The notes below the pieces were generated by a model. That model made no database searches and had not been told where the DNA came from. It saw only the letters and a list, made by a program, of their open reading frames with translations. From PFJX01 sp040757575 (lineage in GTDB: Bacteria; Pseudomonadota; Gammaproteobacteria; Burkholderiales; Thiobacillaceae): a stretch of DNA of 64,000 bases. Position numbers and translations under genes: made by a program. How positions within the stretch are numbered: position 1 is the stretch's first letter; each line of letters begins with the position of its first letter. Positions 31,405 to 39,428 of this stretch are shown in pieces. The stretch is from assembly GCA_040757575.1 (NCBI GenBank), contig JBFLXA010000008.1:62001-126000 (forward strand), given 5' to 3'.

Positions 31405-32880
31405 ATGAATCGGCGCGCATCCAATTACTCCGGCACCCGGGCACTGGTGGTGGGCCTGGGGGATACCGGCGCGTCCTGCGTGCGCTGGCTGGTGGAGCAC
31501 GATGCCACGGTACGGGGCACTGATACCCGGGCCGAGCCGCCCCACGCCCAGCGCTTGCGGGAAGCCTTTCCGGAGGTCCCCTTGAGCCTGGGGGGCTTCA
31601 ATCCGGAAGATTTCGACTGGGCGGAACTGATCGTGGTGAGCCCCGGCGTGGCCTTGGCCACCCCCATCGTGGCGGCGGCTGTGGCGGCCGGCAAGGACGT
31701 GGTGGGGGATGTGGAACTGTTCGCCCGTGCCATCCGGGGCACCCACAGCAAGGTCATCGCCATCACCGGCAGCAACGGCAAGAGCACGGTCACCGCCCTG
31801 GCCGGCCACCTGTGCGCCGCCTATGGCCTGGATACCGTGGTGGCCGGCAACATCGGCCTGCCGGTACTGGAAGCCCTGGAAGAGCGGGAAAGCCAGGACC
31901 GTGTGCCCGATGTCTGGGTGCTGGAATTGTCCAGCTTCCAGCTGGAGACCACCCGTAGCCTGGAAGCCGACGTGGCCACGGTGCTGAACATCTCCCAGGA
32001 CCACATGGACCGCTACGCCGACCTGGCCGACTACGCCGCCGCCAAGGAACGGATCTTCGGCGTGGAGACGGATCAGGGCCGGGCCAAGGCCTCCTGCATC
32101 CAGGTGCTGAACCGGGACGACCCCCGGGTGATGGCCATGGCCCGGACCGGCCACACCCAGTGGAGTTTCGGCCTGCTCCACGGCCGGGGCGGGGAAGAGA
32201 CAGAGGGTGAAGGCATGACCGGGCACTTCAGCCTGATCACCCGCAAGGAACGCCTGTGGATGGCGGAAGCCGGGGAAGGTCTGCTGCCCGTGGACAAGCT
32301 GCCCATCGCCGGCCTGCACAACGCGGCCAACGCCATGGCGGCCCTGGCCCTGTGCCGGGGCATCGGTCTGGACTACGACGGCCTCATTCCCGCCCTGAAG
32401 ACCTTCGAAGGCCTGCCCCACCGGGTCCAACGGGTCACCGAACTGGCAGGCCGCACCTTCTACGACGACTCCAAGGGCACCAATGTGGGCGCCACCGTGG
32501 CAGCCCTGAAGGGCTTCACCACTCCCGTGGTGCTGATCGCCGGCGGCGACGGCAAGGGCCAGGATTTCTCCCCCATGAAGGACGCCGTGGGCAACGTGCG
32601 TGCCCTGGTCCTCATCGGCCGGGACGCCTCCCTCATCGAAGCCGCCGTGGCCGGCGCCTGCCCCGTGTTGCGGGCGGATACCCTGGAAGCCGCCGTGGAA
32701 CTGGCCTATGCCCAGTCCCGGGCGGGAGACGCCATCCTGCTCTCCCCCGCCTGCGCCAGCTGGGACATGTTCCGCAATTACGAACATCGGGCCGAAGTCT
32801 TCATCGCCGCCGCAGAGACCCTGGTGGCCCGGCATGAACAACGCAGCGACTCCGTTTCCGGAGGCGGCCATGTTTCATAA
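31405..32880 (+). CDS. murD: UDP-MurNAc-L-alanine:D-glutamate ligase
   Basis: This 491-residue Mur ligase adds D-glutamate. It has an N-terminal Rossmann domain (ALVVGLGDTGASCVRWL), the ATP loop AITGSNGKSTVTALAG, LELSSFQLETT, ISQDHMDRY and the C-terminal YDDSKGTNVGATVAAL. It is somewhat longer than E. coli MurD (438), mainly through an insertion around residues 260-280 (GLLHGRGGEETEGEG). It starts 8 bases after mraY and overlaps ftsW by 11 bases. Confidence 0.97.
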   Translation: MNRRASNYSGTRALVVGLGDTGASCVRWLVEHDATVRGTDTRAEPPHAQRLREAFPEVPLSLGGFNPEDFDWAELIVVSPGVALATPIVAAAVAAGKDVVGDVELFARAIRGTHSKVIAITGSNGKSTVTALAGHLCAAYGLDTVVAGNIGLPVLEALEERESQDRVPDVWVLELSSFQLETTRSLEADVATVLNISQDHMDRYADLADYAAAKERIFGVETDQGRAKASCIQVLNRDDPRVMAMARTGHTQWSFGLLHGRGGEETEGEGMTGHFSLITRKERLWMAEAGEGLLPVDKLPIAGLHNAANAMAALALCRGIGLDYDGLIPALKTFEGLPHRVQRVTELAGRTFYDDSKGTNVGATVAALKGFTTPVVLIAGGDGKGQDFSPMKDAVGNVRALVLIGRDASLIEAAVAGACPVLRADTLEAAVELAYAQSRAGDAILLSPACASWDMFRNYEHRAEVFIAAAETLVARHEQRSDSVSGGGHVS

Positions 32881-34030
32881 CGCCGCCCTGAAACGTAGCG
32901 CCCTCACCCCCTACGACTGGGGGCTGGTGTTCGCCACCCTGGCCCTCCTGAGCCTGGGGCTGATCATGGTCTATTCCGCCTCCATCGCCATCGCCGAAGC
33001 CAAGAGCGTGGACCAGCGAGCCTCCTTCTACCTGATCCGCCACAGCATGTATCTGGTGGTGGGCCTGGGCCTGGGCTACGCCGCCTTCCAGGTGCCCACC
33101 GGCGTCTGGCAGAAAGTGGCGCCGGGCTTTTTCGTCGCCTGCGCCGTGCTGCTCATGCTGGTACTGGTGCCCTTCATCGGCAAGGAGGTCTACGGTGCCC
33201 GGCGCTGGATACCTCTGGGCCCTCTGGGAAACCTGCAACCCTCGGAACTGATGAAGCTGGCCACCATCCTCTACGCCGCCGACTACACGGTGCGAAAGGC
33301 CGCCTTCATGAAAAGCCTGCAGAAAGGCTTCCTGCCCCTGTTCCTGGCCATGGCCGGCCTGGGCGGGCTGTTGCTGATGGAACCGGACTTCGGTGCCTTC
33401 GTGGTCATCGTCGCCATCGCCCTGGCCATCCTGTTCCTGGGGGGGTTCAACGCCCGCCTGTTCTTCGGCCTGTCCTTCCTGCTCGGCATCAGCTTCGTGC
33501 TCATGGTGGTCACTTCCGAATACCGCTACCAGCGGGTATTGGGCTATCTGGACCCCTGGAAGGACCCCTACGGCTCCGGCTACCAGCTCATCCATTCCCT
33601 CATCGCCCTGGGCCGGGGCCAGGTCACGGGGGTGGGCCTGGGAGACAGCATCGAAAAACTCTTCTACCTGCCCGAGGCCTACACCGACTTCCTGCTGGCG
33701 GTGATCGGCGAGGAATTGGGGCTCATCGGCGTCATGACGGTCATCCTGCTGTTCGCCTGGCTTACCTGGCGGGCCTTCTCCATCGGCTGGCAGGCCAGCC
33801 TCATGGGCCGCAACTTCCAGGCCCTGGCCGCCCAGGGCGTGGGGGTGTGGATCGGCGTGCAGGGCTTCATCAACATGGGCGTGAACCTGGGCCTGCTGCC
33901 CACAAAGGGCCTCACCCTGCCCCTGATGAGCTACGGCGGCTCCGGCATCGTCGCCAACTGCCTGGCCCTGGCCTTGCTGCTGCGTATCGACCACGAGAAT
34001 AGATGTCTGATGAAGGGTAAACGAACATGA
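32870..34030 (+). CDS. ftsW: Septal peptidoglycan glycosyltransferase FtsW
   Basis: This 386-residue SEDS-family membrane protein has about ten helices. It polymerises lipid II at the septum together with FtsI. Family segments are LLSLGLIMVYSAS near the N-terminus, ARRWIPLGPLGNLQPSELMK, GYQLIHSLIALGRGQ, LPEAYTDFLLAVIGEELGL and the C-terminal LPLMSYGGSGIVANCLA. ATG 32870 has GGAGG 5 bases upstream and overlaps the end of murD; the stop overlaps murG (ATGA). Confidence 0.97.
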   Translation: MFHNAALKRSALTPYDWGLVFATLALLSLGLIMVYSASIAIAEAKSVDQRASFYLIRHSMYLVVGLGLGYAAFQVPTGVWQKVAPGFFVACAVLLMLVLVPFIGKEVYGARRWIPLGPLGNLQPSELMKLATILYAADYTVRKAAFMKSLQKGFLPLFLAMAGLGGLLLMEPDFGAFVVIVAIALAILFLGGFNARLFFGLSFLLGISFVLMVVTSEYRYQRVLGYLDPWKDPYGSGYQLIHSLIALGRGQVTGVGLGDSIEKLFYLPEAYTDFLLAVIGEELGLIGVMTVILLFAWLTWRAFSIGWQASLMGRNFQALAAQGVGVWIGVQGFINMGVNLGLLPTKGLTLPLMSYGGSGIVANCLALALLLRIDHENRCLMKGKRT

Positions 34031-35190
34031 AACCGGGAATGGGGAATGGGGAATGGGGAATGGGGAGCGGTACGCCGGCTTCTTCCCATTCCCCATCCCC
34101 CATCACTCACCCCCCCCGCTGCCTCCTCGTCATGGCCGGCGGCACAGGCGGCCATGTCATGCCCGCCCTGGCGGTGGCTGAACATTTGCGTGCCGAGGGC
34201 TGGAGGGTGGTGTGGCTTGGCACCCAGGCGGGCATGGAAGCCCGTATCGCCGTGGAAAAGGGCTTTGAGATGGCCTGGGTGAAGGTGGCGGGGGTAAGGG
34301 GCAAGGGACTGCTGACCAAGTTGCTGCTGCCCATGAACCTGTTGCTGGCCTTCTGGCAGGCGACCCGGCACATTTTCCGGGAACGTCCCGACGCCGCCCT
34401 GGGCCTGGGCGGCTACGTGGCCTTTCCCGGAGGCATGATGGCCTCCCTGCTGGGCAAGCCCCTGGTAATCCACGAGCAGAACGCCATCGCCGGCCTCACC
34501 AATCGGGTGCTGTCCAAGGTGGCGGACCGGGTGCTGCTGGGACTGCCCCTGGCGGCCGGGGATGCGGCCCTGGGCAACAAGACGGAATGGGTGGGCAACC
34601 CGGTGCGCCCGGAAATCGCCGCCCTGCCGGTGCCGGGAGAGCGGCTGACCGGGCGGCAAGGCCCCCTGCGCCTGCTGGTGGTGGGCGGCAGCCTGGGGGC
34701 AACGGCCCTCAACGAGCGGGTGCCCGAGGCACTGGCCCGCATACCCGCCGAGCAGCGCCCCCTGGTACGCCATCAGTCCGGTCGCAAGCATCTGGAAGCC
34801 TTGCAGGCCAACTACCGGTCTGCCGGCGTGGAAGCGGAATGCCTGGATTTCATTGCCGACATGGCCGAGGCCTACGCCTGGGCAGACGTGGTGATCTGCC
34901 GGGCGGGCGCCCTGACGGTGGCAGAAATCGCCGCCAGCGGTTCCGCAGCCCTGTTCGTGCCTTACCCCCACGCCGTGGACGACCACCAGACCGCAAACGC
35001 CCGCTTCCTGGCAGATGCAGGAGCCGCCTGGATGACGGCCCAGGCGGCCCTGACCCCCGGCCAGCTGGCGGACTGGTTCCAGGGCCTGAACCGGGCGGAG
35101 CTGATCGAACGGGCCGACAAGGCCCGTTCCCTGGCCAAACCGGACGCCACCCGCCGGGTTGCCGAGGTGGTGAAGGAGATGACGCAATGA
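34027..35190 (+). CDS. murG: UDP-GlcNAc:lipid I N-acetylglucosaminyltransferase MurG
   Basis: This 387-residue GT28 glycosyltransferase adds GlcNAc to lipid I on the inner membrane face, forming lipid II. Core motifs are LLVMAGGTGGHVMPALAVAE, LGGYVAFPG, IHEQNAIAGLTNRVL, VVGGSLGATALNE and the donor-site segment VICRAGALTVAEIAASG. Homologues start a few residues before the VMAGGTGGH loop. Here ~30 extra residues (rich in G, W, S and P) precede it, translated from heptamer palindrome D. The ATG overlaps the ftsW stop; the in-frame ATG at 34132 would leave too short an N-terminus. Confidence 0.97.
   Translation: MKPGMGNGEWGMGSGTPASSHSPSPITHPPRCLLVMAGGTGGHVMPALAVAEHLRAEGWRVVWLGTQAGMEARIAVEKGFEMAWVKVAGVRGKGLLTKLLLPMNLLLAFWQATRHIFRERPDAALGLGGYVAFPGGMMASLLGKPLVIHEQNAIAGLTNRVLSKVADRVLLGLPLAAGDAALGNKTEWVGNPVRPEIAALPVPGERLTGRQGPLRLLVVGGSLGATALNERVPEALARIPAEQRPLVRHQSGRKHLEALQANYRSAGVEAECLDFIADMAEAYAWADVVICRAGALTVAEIAASGSAALFVPYPHAVDDHQTANARFLADAGAAWMTAQAALTPGQLADWFQGLNRAELIERADKARSLAKPDATRRVAEVVKEMTQ
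34035..34104. repeat. Heptamer palindrome D inside the murG 5' coding region
   Basis: The left arm is four GGGAATG plus GGGAGCG (34035-34069). After a ~15-base loop, the right arm is made of CATTCCC-like units (TTCCCATTCCCCATCCCCCA, within 34084-34104). It is translated as the MurG N-terminal extension and would form an mRNA hairpin just after the start codon. Confidence 0.85.
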
Positions 35191-35196
35191 ACCTCG

Positions 35197-35275
35197 TTAA
35201 GGGTAAAGGGTTAAGGGTGAAGGGTGCCGCACCGGTAGCCACCCCCACCCTTCCCCCTTCCCCCTTCCCCCTTCA
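35197..35275. repeat. Heptamer palindrome E (murG-murC spacer)
   Basis: There are two 28-base arms of four heptamers: TTAAGGG TAAAGGG TTAAGGG TGAAGGG (35197-35224) and CCCTTCC three times then CCCTTCA (35248-35275), around a 23-base loop. It fills almost all of the 103-base murG-murC gap, the same layout as palindrome B with another heptamer. Confidence 0.85.
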
Positions 35276-35293
35276 CGCCTTCAGAGGCCGCCC

Positions 35294-36688
35294 ATGAAAC
35301 ACAAGGTCCGCCACATCCATTTCGTGGGCATCGGCGGCGCCGGCATGAGCGGCATCGCCGAGGTGCTCATCAACCTGGGATACCAGGTGTCCGGCTCCGA
35401 TGCGGCCAGCAATGCCGTGACCCGCCGGCTGACGGCCATGGGTGCCCGGGTGTACCAGGGCCATGCCGAGGCCCATGCCGCAGGGGCCGACGTGGTGGTG
35501 ATCTCCAGCGTCATCACCGAGGACAACCCGGAAGTCAAAGCCGCCCGGGCGGCCCGTATCCCCGTGGTGGCCCGAGCCATGATGCTGGCGGAGCTGATGC
35601 GATTCAAGCAGGGCATCGCCATTGCCGGCACCCACGGCAAGACCACCACCACCAGCCTGGTAGCCAGCGTGCTGAACGAAGCGGGCTGCGACCCCACCTT
35701 CGTGATCGGCGGAAAGCTCCTGGCGGCGGACGCCAACGCCAAGCTAGGCAAGGGCGAGTACCTGGTGGCGGAGGCAGACGAGTCCGATGCCTCCTTCCTG
35801 CACCTCTCGCCGGTGATCAGCGTGGTGACCAATATCGACGCCGACCACATGGACACCTACGGCCATGATTTCGGCCGCCTCAAGGATGCGTTTGTGGAAT
35901 TCCTGCACCGGCTGCCCTTCTGGGGCATGGCGGTGGTGTGCGCCGACGACCCGGTGGTGCGGGAACTGCTGCCCCGCATCGACAAGCCGGTGATGACCTA
36001 CGGCACGACGGAGGATTGCAGCTTCCAGGCCATCGACATCCGGGCCGTGGATGGCGGCATGGCGTTCACCGCCCTGCGCAACGGGGAACGTTCCCCCATC
36101 GACATCCGCCTGAACCTGCCGGGCATGCACAACGTGCTCAACGCCCTGGCGGCCATCGCCATCGCCTGGGAACTGGGGCTGCCGGACACGGCCGTGCAGC
36201 GGGCTCTGGAAAACTTCCGCGGCGTGGGCCGGCGCTTCCAGCGCTACGGCGACCTGCCCCTGGCCAGCGGCGGCCATTACACCCTGGTGGACGATTACGG
36301 CCACCACCCGGTGGAGATGCAGGCCACCCTGGCCGCTGCCCGGGGTGCCTTCCCGGGGCGCCGTCTGGTGCTGGCCTTCCAGCCCCACCGCTATACCCGC
36401 ACCCGGGACCTGTTCGAGGATTTCGTGCGGGTGCTGTCCCAGGCGGACGCGGTATTGCTCACCGAGGTCTACGCCGCCAGCGAGGCCTCCATCGTCGCCG
36501 CCGACGGCCGCAGCCTGGCCCGGGCCCTGCGGGTGGCGGGCAAGGTGGAGCCGGTATTTGTGGAAGACGTCAACGCATTGCCCGCCGCAGTGGCGGATTT
36601 CGCCCGGGACGGGGACGTGGTGCTGGTGATGGGGGCCGGCTCCATCGGCCAGATCCCGGCAAAACTTGTGGAGGCCTGCAAGGCATGA
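35294..36688 (+). CDS. murC: UDP-MurNAc:L-alanine ligase
   Basis: This 464-residue Mur ligase adds L-alanine to UDP-MurNAc, the first stem-peptide residue. Motifs are HFVGIGGAGMSGIAEVLINL (UDP-binding), IAGTHGKTTTTSLVA (ATP loop), EADESDASFL, NIDADHMDTYG and VDDYGHHPVEM with the FQPHRYTRT segment. The ATG follows palindrome E by 18 bases, with an AGAGG-type site between. Its stop overlaps murB (ATGA). Confidence 0.98.
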   Translation: MKHKVRHIHFVGIGGAGMSGIAEVLINLGYQVSGSDAASNAVTRRLTAMGARVYQGHAEAHAAGADVVVISSVITEDNPEVKAARAARIPVVARAMMLAELMRFKQGIAIAGTHGKTTTTSLVASVLNEAGCDPTFVIGGKLLAADANAKLGKGEYLVAEADESDASFLHLSPVISVVTNIDADHMDTYGHDFGRLKDAFVEFLHRLPFWGMAVVCADDPVVRELLPRIDKPVMTYGTTEDCSFQAIDIRAVDGGMAFTALRNGERSPIDIRLNLPGMHNVLNALAAIAIAWELGLPDTAVQRALENFRGVGRRFQRYGDLPLASGGHYTLVDDYGHHPVEMQATLAAARGAFPGRRLVLAFQPHRYTRTRDLFEDFVRVLSQADAVLLTEVYAASEASIVAADGRSLARALRVAGKVEPVFVEDVNALPAAVADFARDGDVVLVMGAGSIGQIPAKLVEACKA

Positions 36689-37641
36689 ATATGGATGCCC
36701 CGGACCTGCAAACCGCCGAAACCCCGGTCACGGGATTGGAAACCCGGGCCGCCATGGCCGGCTACACCAGCTGGCGGGTGGGGGGGCCGGCTGACCGGCT
36801 TTACCATCCCGCCGACCTGGAAGACCTCTGCGCCTTCCTCAAGACCCTGCCCCCCGACGAACCGGTGCATTTCATCGGCCTGGGCAGCAATCTGCTGGTG
36901 CGGGACGGCGGCATCCGGGGCACGGTGATCCACATGCACGCCGCCCTCGCCAACCTGCGCCTGGAAGACCGGCGTCTGACCCGCCGCCAGGACGAAAAGC
37001 CCGGCCGCATGGGGGTGATCTATGCCGAAGCCGGCGTGGCCAGCCCCAAGCTGGCCCGTTTTGCCGCCAGCCACGATCTGGTGGACGCGGAGTTCCTGGC
37101 CGGCATTCCCGGTACCGTGGGCGGCGCCCTGGCCATGAACGCCGGCTGCTACGGCCACGAGACCTGGTCCTACGTGAGCCAGGTACTCACCGTGAACCGT
37201 CGCGGCGAAACCCTGAAGCGCACCCCCAAGGAATACCGGGTGGCCTATCGCCATGTGGAAGGCAACGCCCCCCGGGACGAATGGTTCGTGGCCGCCTGGT
37301 TCATCTTCCCCCGGGGCGACGGCCAGGCCAGCCGGGAGGAGATCAAGCGACTGCTGGCCCGCCGCCAGGCCAGCCAGCCCCTCAACCAGCCCAATGCCGG
37401 ATCCGTGTTCCGCAACCCCCCCGGCGACCATGCCGCCCGGTTGATCGAAAGCTGCGGTCTCAAGGGCCTGCGCATCGGCAACGCCCAGGTGTCGGAAAAG
37501 CACGCCAATTTCATCGTCAACCTGGGCCAGGCCACAGCCGCCGACATCGAAACCCTGATTGAAACGGTCCAGGCCCGGGTGGCCGAACAGACCGGGATCA
37601 CCCTGCAAAGGGAAGTACGCATCCTGGGAGACAAGGCATGA
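36685..37641 (+). CDS. murB: UDP-N-acetylenolpyruvoylglucosamine reductase
   Basis: This 318-residue FAD enzyme reduces UDP-GlcNAc-enolpyruvate to UDP-MurNAc with NADPH. Motifs are the flavin-binding TSWRVGGPADRLYHPADL, GLGSNLLVRDGGIRG, FLAGIPGTVGGALAMNAGC and the catalytic-serine segment NAGSVFRNPPGDHAARLIE, with LRIGNAQVSEKHANFIVN near the C-terminus. ATG 36685 overlaps the murC stop. The 3' end overlaps a possible 36-codon reading frame that bridges to ddl. Confidence 0.97.
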   Translation: MNMDAPDLQTAETPVTGLETRAAMAGYTSWRVGGPADRLYHPADLEDLCAFLKTLPPDEPVHFIGLGSNLLVRDGGIRGTVIHMHAALANLRLEDRRLTRRQDEKPGRMGVIYAEAGVASPKLARFAASHDLVDAEFLAGIPGTVGGALAMNAGCYGHETWSYVSQVLTVNRRGETLKRTPKEYRVAYRHVEGNAPRDEWFVAAWFIFPRGDGQASREEIKRLLARRQASQPLNQPNAGSVFRNPPGDHAARLIESCGLKGLRIGNAQVSEKHANFIVNLGQATAADIETLIETVQARVAEQTGITLQREVRILGDKA

Positions 37642-37748
37642 ATCCCACTCCCCTGACCGCCAGACAAGATCACCGGACCGACACACGCCTGTCCGAAGCC
37701 CCCTATCCATGGGCGATGCTCCCATCCTTCCCACGAGCCCCCGTATGA
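37638..37748 (+). CDS. Possible 36-codon bridging ORF between murB and ddl
   Basis: An ATG inside the murB stop (ATGA, 37638-37641) opens a frame of 36 codons beginning MNPTPLTARQDHR. Its stop TGA overlaps the ddl start (ATGA, 37745-37748). AAGG lies just upstream of its ATG. The product is proline-rich and matches nothing I recognise. It would carry ribosomes across the 103-base murB-ddl gap and so couple ddl translation to murB. Coding status is uncertain; the coincidence of two ATGA junctions is the only support. Confidence 0.35.
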   Translation: MNPTPLTARQDHRTDTRLSEAPYPWAMLPSFPRAPV

Positions 37749-38707
37749 CGCCTCACCCTTCTACCCTCCCCCCTCACGCCTACGGCAAGGTCGCCGTACT
37801 GTTCGGCGGCACCTCCGCCGAGCGGGAGGTCTCCCTCAAGAGTGGCAACGCCGTGCTGGCAGCCCTGCAAAGCCGGGGCGTGGACGCCCACGCCTACGAC
37901 CCGGCGGAGAAGCCCCTGCATCTGCTGAAGGCGGAGGGCTTCCAGCGGGCCTTTGTCATCCTCCATGGCCGAGGGGGCGAGGACGGCACAGTCCAGGGGG
38001 AACTGGAACTCCTGGGGGTGCCCTACACCGGTAGCGGCGTCATGGCCTCGGCCCTGGGCATGGATAAGTGGCGCACCAAGCTGGTCTGGAAGGGGGCCGG
38101 CCTGCCGGTGCCTGACTACGCCCTGCTCGACGACAGCACGGACCTGGCTGCCGTGGAACGGCAACTGGGCCTGCCCCTGTTCGTGAAGCCCGCCAACGAA
38201 GGCTCCAGCGTGGGCATCAGCAAGGTGAAGGTCCCCGGTGAGCTGGCCAGTGCCTATGCCCATGCCATAAAACACGACAAGCTGGTCCTGGCGGAACGTT
38301 TCCTGGGGGGCGGCGAGTACACCGTAGCCATTCTCGGCGAAGGCGTGGAAATGCGTGCCCTGCCCCCCATCCGCATTGTGCCCACCACGGAGTTCTATGA
38401 CTTCGAGGCCAAGTATTTCCGCGACGACACCCGCTACCTGTGCCCCTGCGGCCTGCCGCCGGACCAGGAGGCGCGGATGCAGGCCCTGGCCCTGAAGGCC
38501 TTCCAGGTGCTGGGCTGCCGGGGTTGGGGCCGGGTGGACGTGCTGGTGGACGAGGATGGCACCCCCGGCGGCACCCCCTACCTGCTGGAGATCAACACCG
38601 CGCCGGGCATGACCGACCACAGCCTGGTGCCCATGGCGGCCCGGGCGGCAGGTATCGAGTTTCCCGACCTGTGCCTGAAAGTCCTGGAGATGGCCCATGT
38701 GGGATAA
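37745..38707 (+). CDS. ddl: D-alanine--D-alanine ligase
   Basis: This ~320-residue ATP-grasp ligase makes the D-Ala-D-Ala dipeptide used by MurF. Motifs are GKVAVLFGGTSAEREVSLKS, HGRGGEDGTVQGELELLG, the ATP-grasp loop NEGSSVGISKV and EINTAPGMTDHSLVPMAA. The first ~12 residues (MTPHPSTLPPHA) come from a heptamer tract, and canonical sequence begins at YGKVAVL. ATG 37709 is an in-frame alternative, 12 residues longer, overlapping the bridging ORF. The 3' end overlaps ftsQ by 11 bases. Confidence 0.96.
   Translation: MTPHPSTLPPHAYGKVAVLFGGTSAEREVSLKSGNAVLAALQSRGVDAHAYDPAEKPLHLLKAEGFQRAFVILHGRGGEDGTVQGELELLGVPYTGSGVMASALGMDKWRTKLVWKGAGLPVPDYALLDDSTDLAAVERQLGLPLFVKPANEGSSVGISKVKVPGELASAYAHAIKHDKLVLAERFLGGGEYTVAILGEGVEMRALPPIRIVPTTEFYDFEAKYFRDDTRYLCPCGLPPDQEARMQALALKAFQVLGCRGWGRVDVLVDEDGTPGGTPYLLEINTAPGMTDHSLVPMAARAAGIEFPDLCLKVLEMAHVG
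37748..37782. repeat. Heptamer tract F in the ddl 5' coding region
   Basis: There are five units with a 7-base period: ACGCCTC ACCCTTC TACCCTC CCCCCTC ACGCCTA. The tract is degenerate and one-armed but follows the same unit length as A-E, and is translated as the Ddl N-terminus. Confidence 0.6.
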
Positions 38708-39428
38708 CCCCACGGCCCTCAACCGCCTGTCCCGCCTGATCCTGGCGGCCACCGCCCTGTTCGTCCTCTGGGTGGCGGGCCGGGCCCTGCTGGAGATGAG
38801 CTTCCCCTTCCGCCAGGTGACGGTGGAAGGCAGCCGCCATGACAGCACCCGGGTGGGGGCCGAGGCCATGGTATCGAGAATGCGGGGTGGATTCTTCTCC
38901 ATGGATCTGACGGCCGTGCAGGCGGACTTTCTCACCTTGCCCTGGGTGCGCCGGGCGGATGTGCACCGGGTGTGGCCCGGCCGGCTGGTGGTAACCCTGG
39001 AAGAGCACCAGGCCTTCGCCGCCTGGAATGACCAGGCGAGCATGAACAGCCATGGCGAGATTTTTGCCGTGGAACCGGCTGCCGGCCTGCCCCGGCTCTA
39101 TGCCCCGGAAGGCATGGAAAAGCTGGTGTTCCGGCGCTACGACGAGTTCAACCGCATCGTGGCCCCCCTGGATACCCGCGTGGAGCAGGTGGTGGTCAGC
39201 GCCCGGCAGTCCTGGCGGGTGCGCCTGGGAGGCGGCATATCCGTGGAGCTGGGGCGGGAACGGATCAACGAACGCCTGAGCCGTTTCGCCCAGGTTTATC
39301 CCCAGGCCGTGGCGGCCGTCGGGCCCATCCATCGTGTGGACATGCGTTATCCCAACGGCTTCGCCGCCCAGGTGGAATCCGCCGCCGCCCCCTCCGTCAG
39401 CGCTGCAAACAAGGCTAGCAAGGCATGA
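38697..39428 (+). CDS. ftsQ: Cell division protein FtsQ
   Basis: This 243-residue bitopic protein has a short cytoplasmic N-terminus, one membrane helix (~15-33, LILAATALFVLWVAGRALL) and a periplasmic part. That part starts with a POTRA domain (FRQVTVEGSRHDSTRVGAEA, ~40-108) and continues into the FtsQ beta domain with LPRLYAPEGMEK and SWRVRLGGGISVELG. It scaffolds FtsL and FtsB in the divisome. The start overlaps ddl by 11 bases and the stop overlaps ftsA (ATGA). Confidence 0.95.
   Translation: MWDNPTALNRLSRLILAATALFVLWVAGRALLEMSFPFRQVTVEGSRHDSTRVGAEAMVSRMRGGFFSMDLTAVQADFLTLPWVRRADVHRVWPGRLVVTLEEHQAFAAWNDQASMNSHGEIFAVEPAAGLPRLYAPEGMEKLVFRRYDEFNRIVAPLDTRVEQVVVSARQSWRVRLGGGISVELGRERINERLSRFAQVYPQAVAAVGPIHRVDMRYPNGFAAQVESAAAPSVSAANKASKA

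Noticed and set aside
31348..34096. Long minus-strand open frames opposite murD and ftsW
   Set aside because: Low-complexity shadows of the plus-strand genes; they would run across gene borders of a well-ordered operon.
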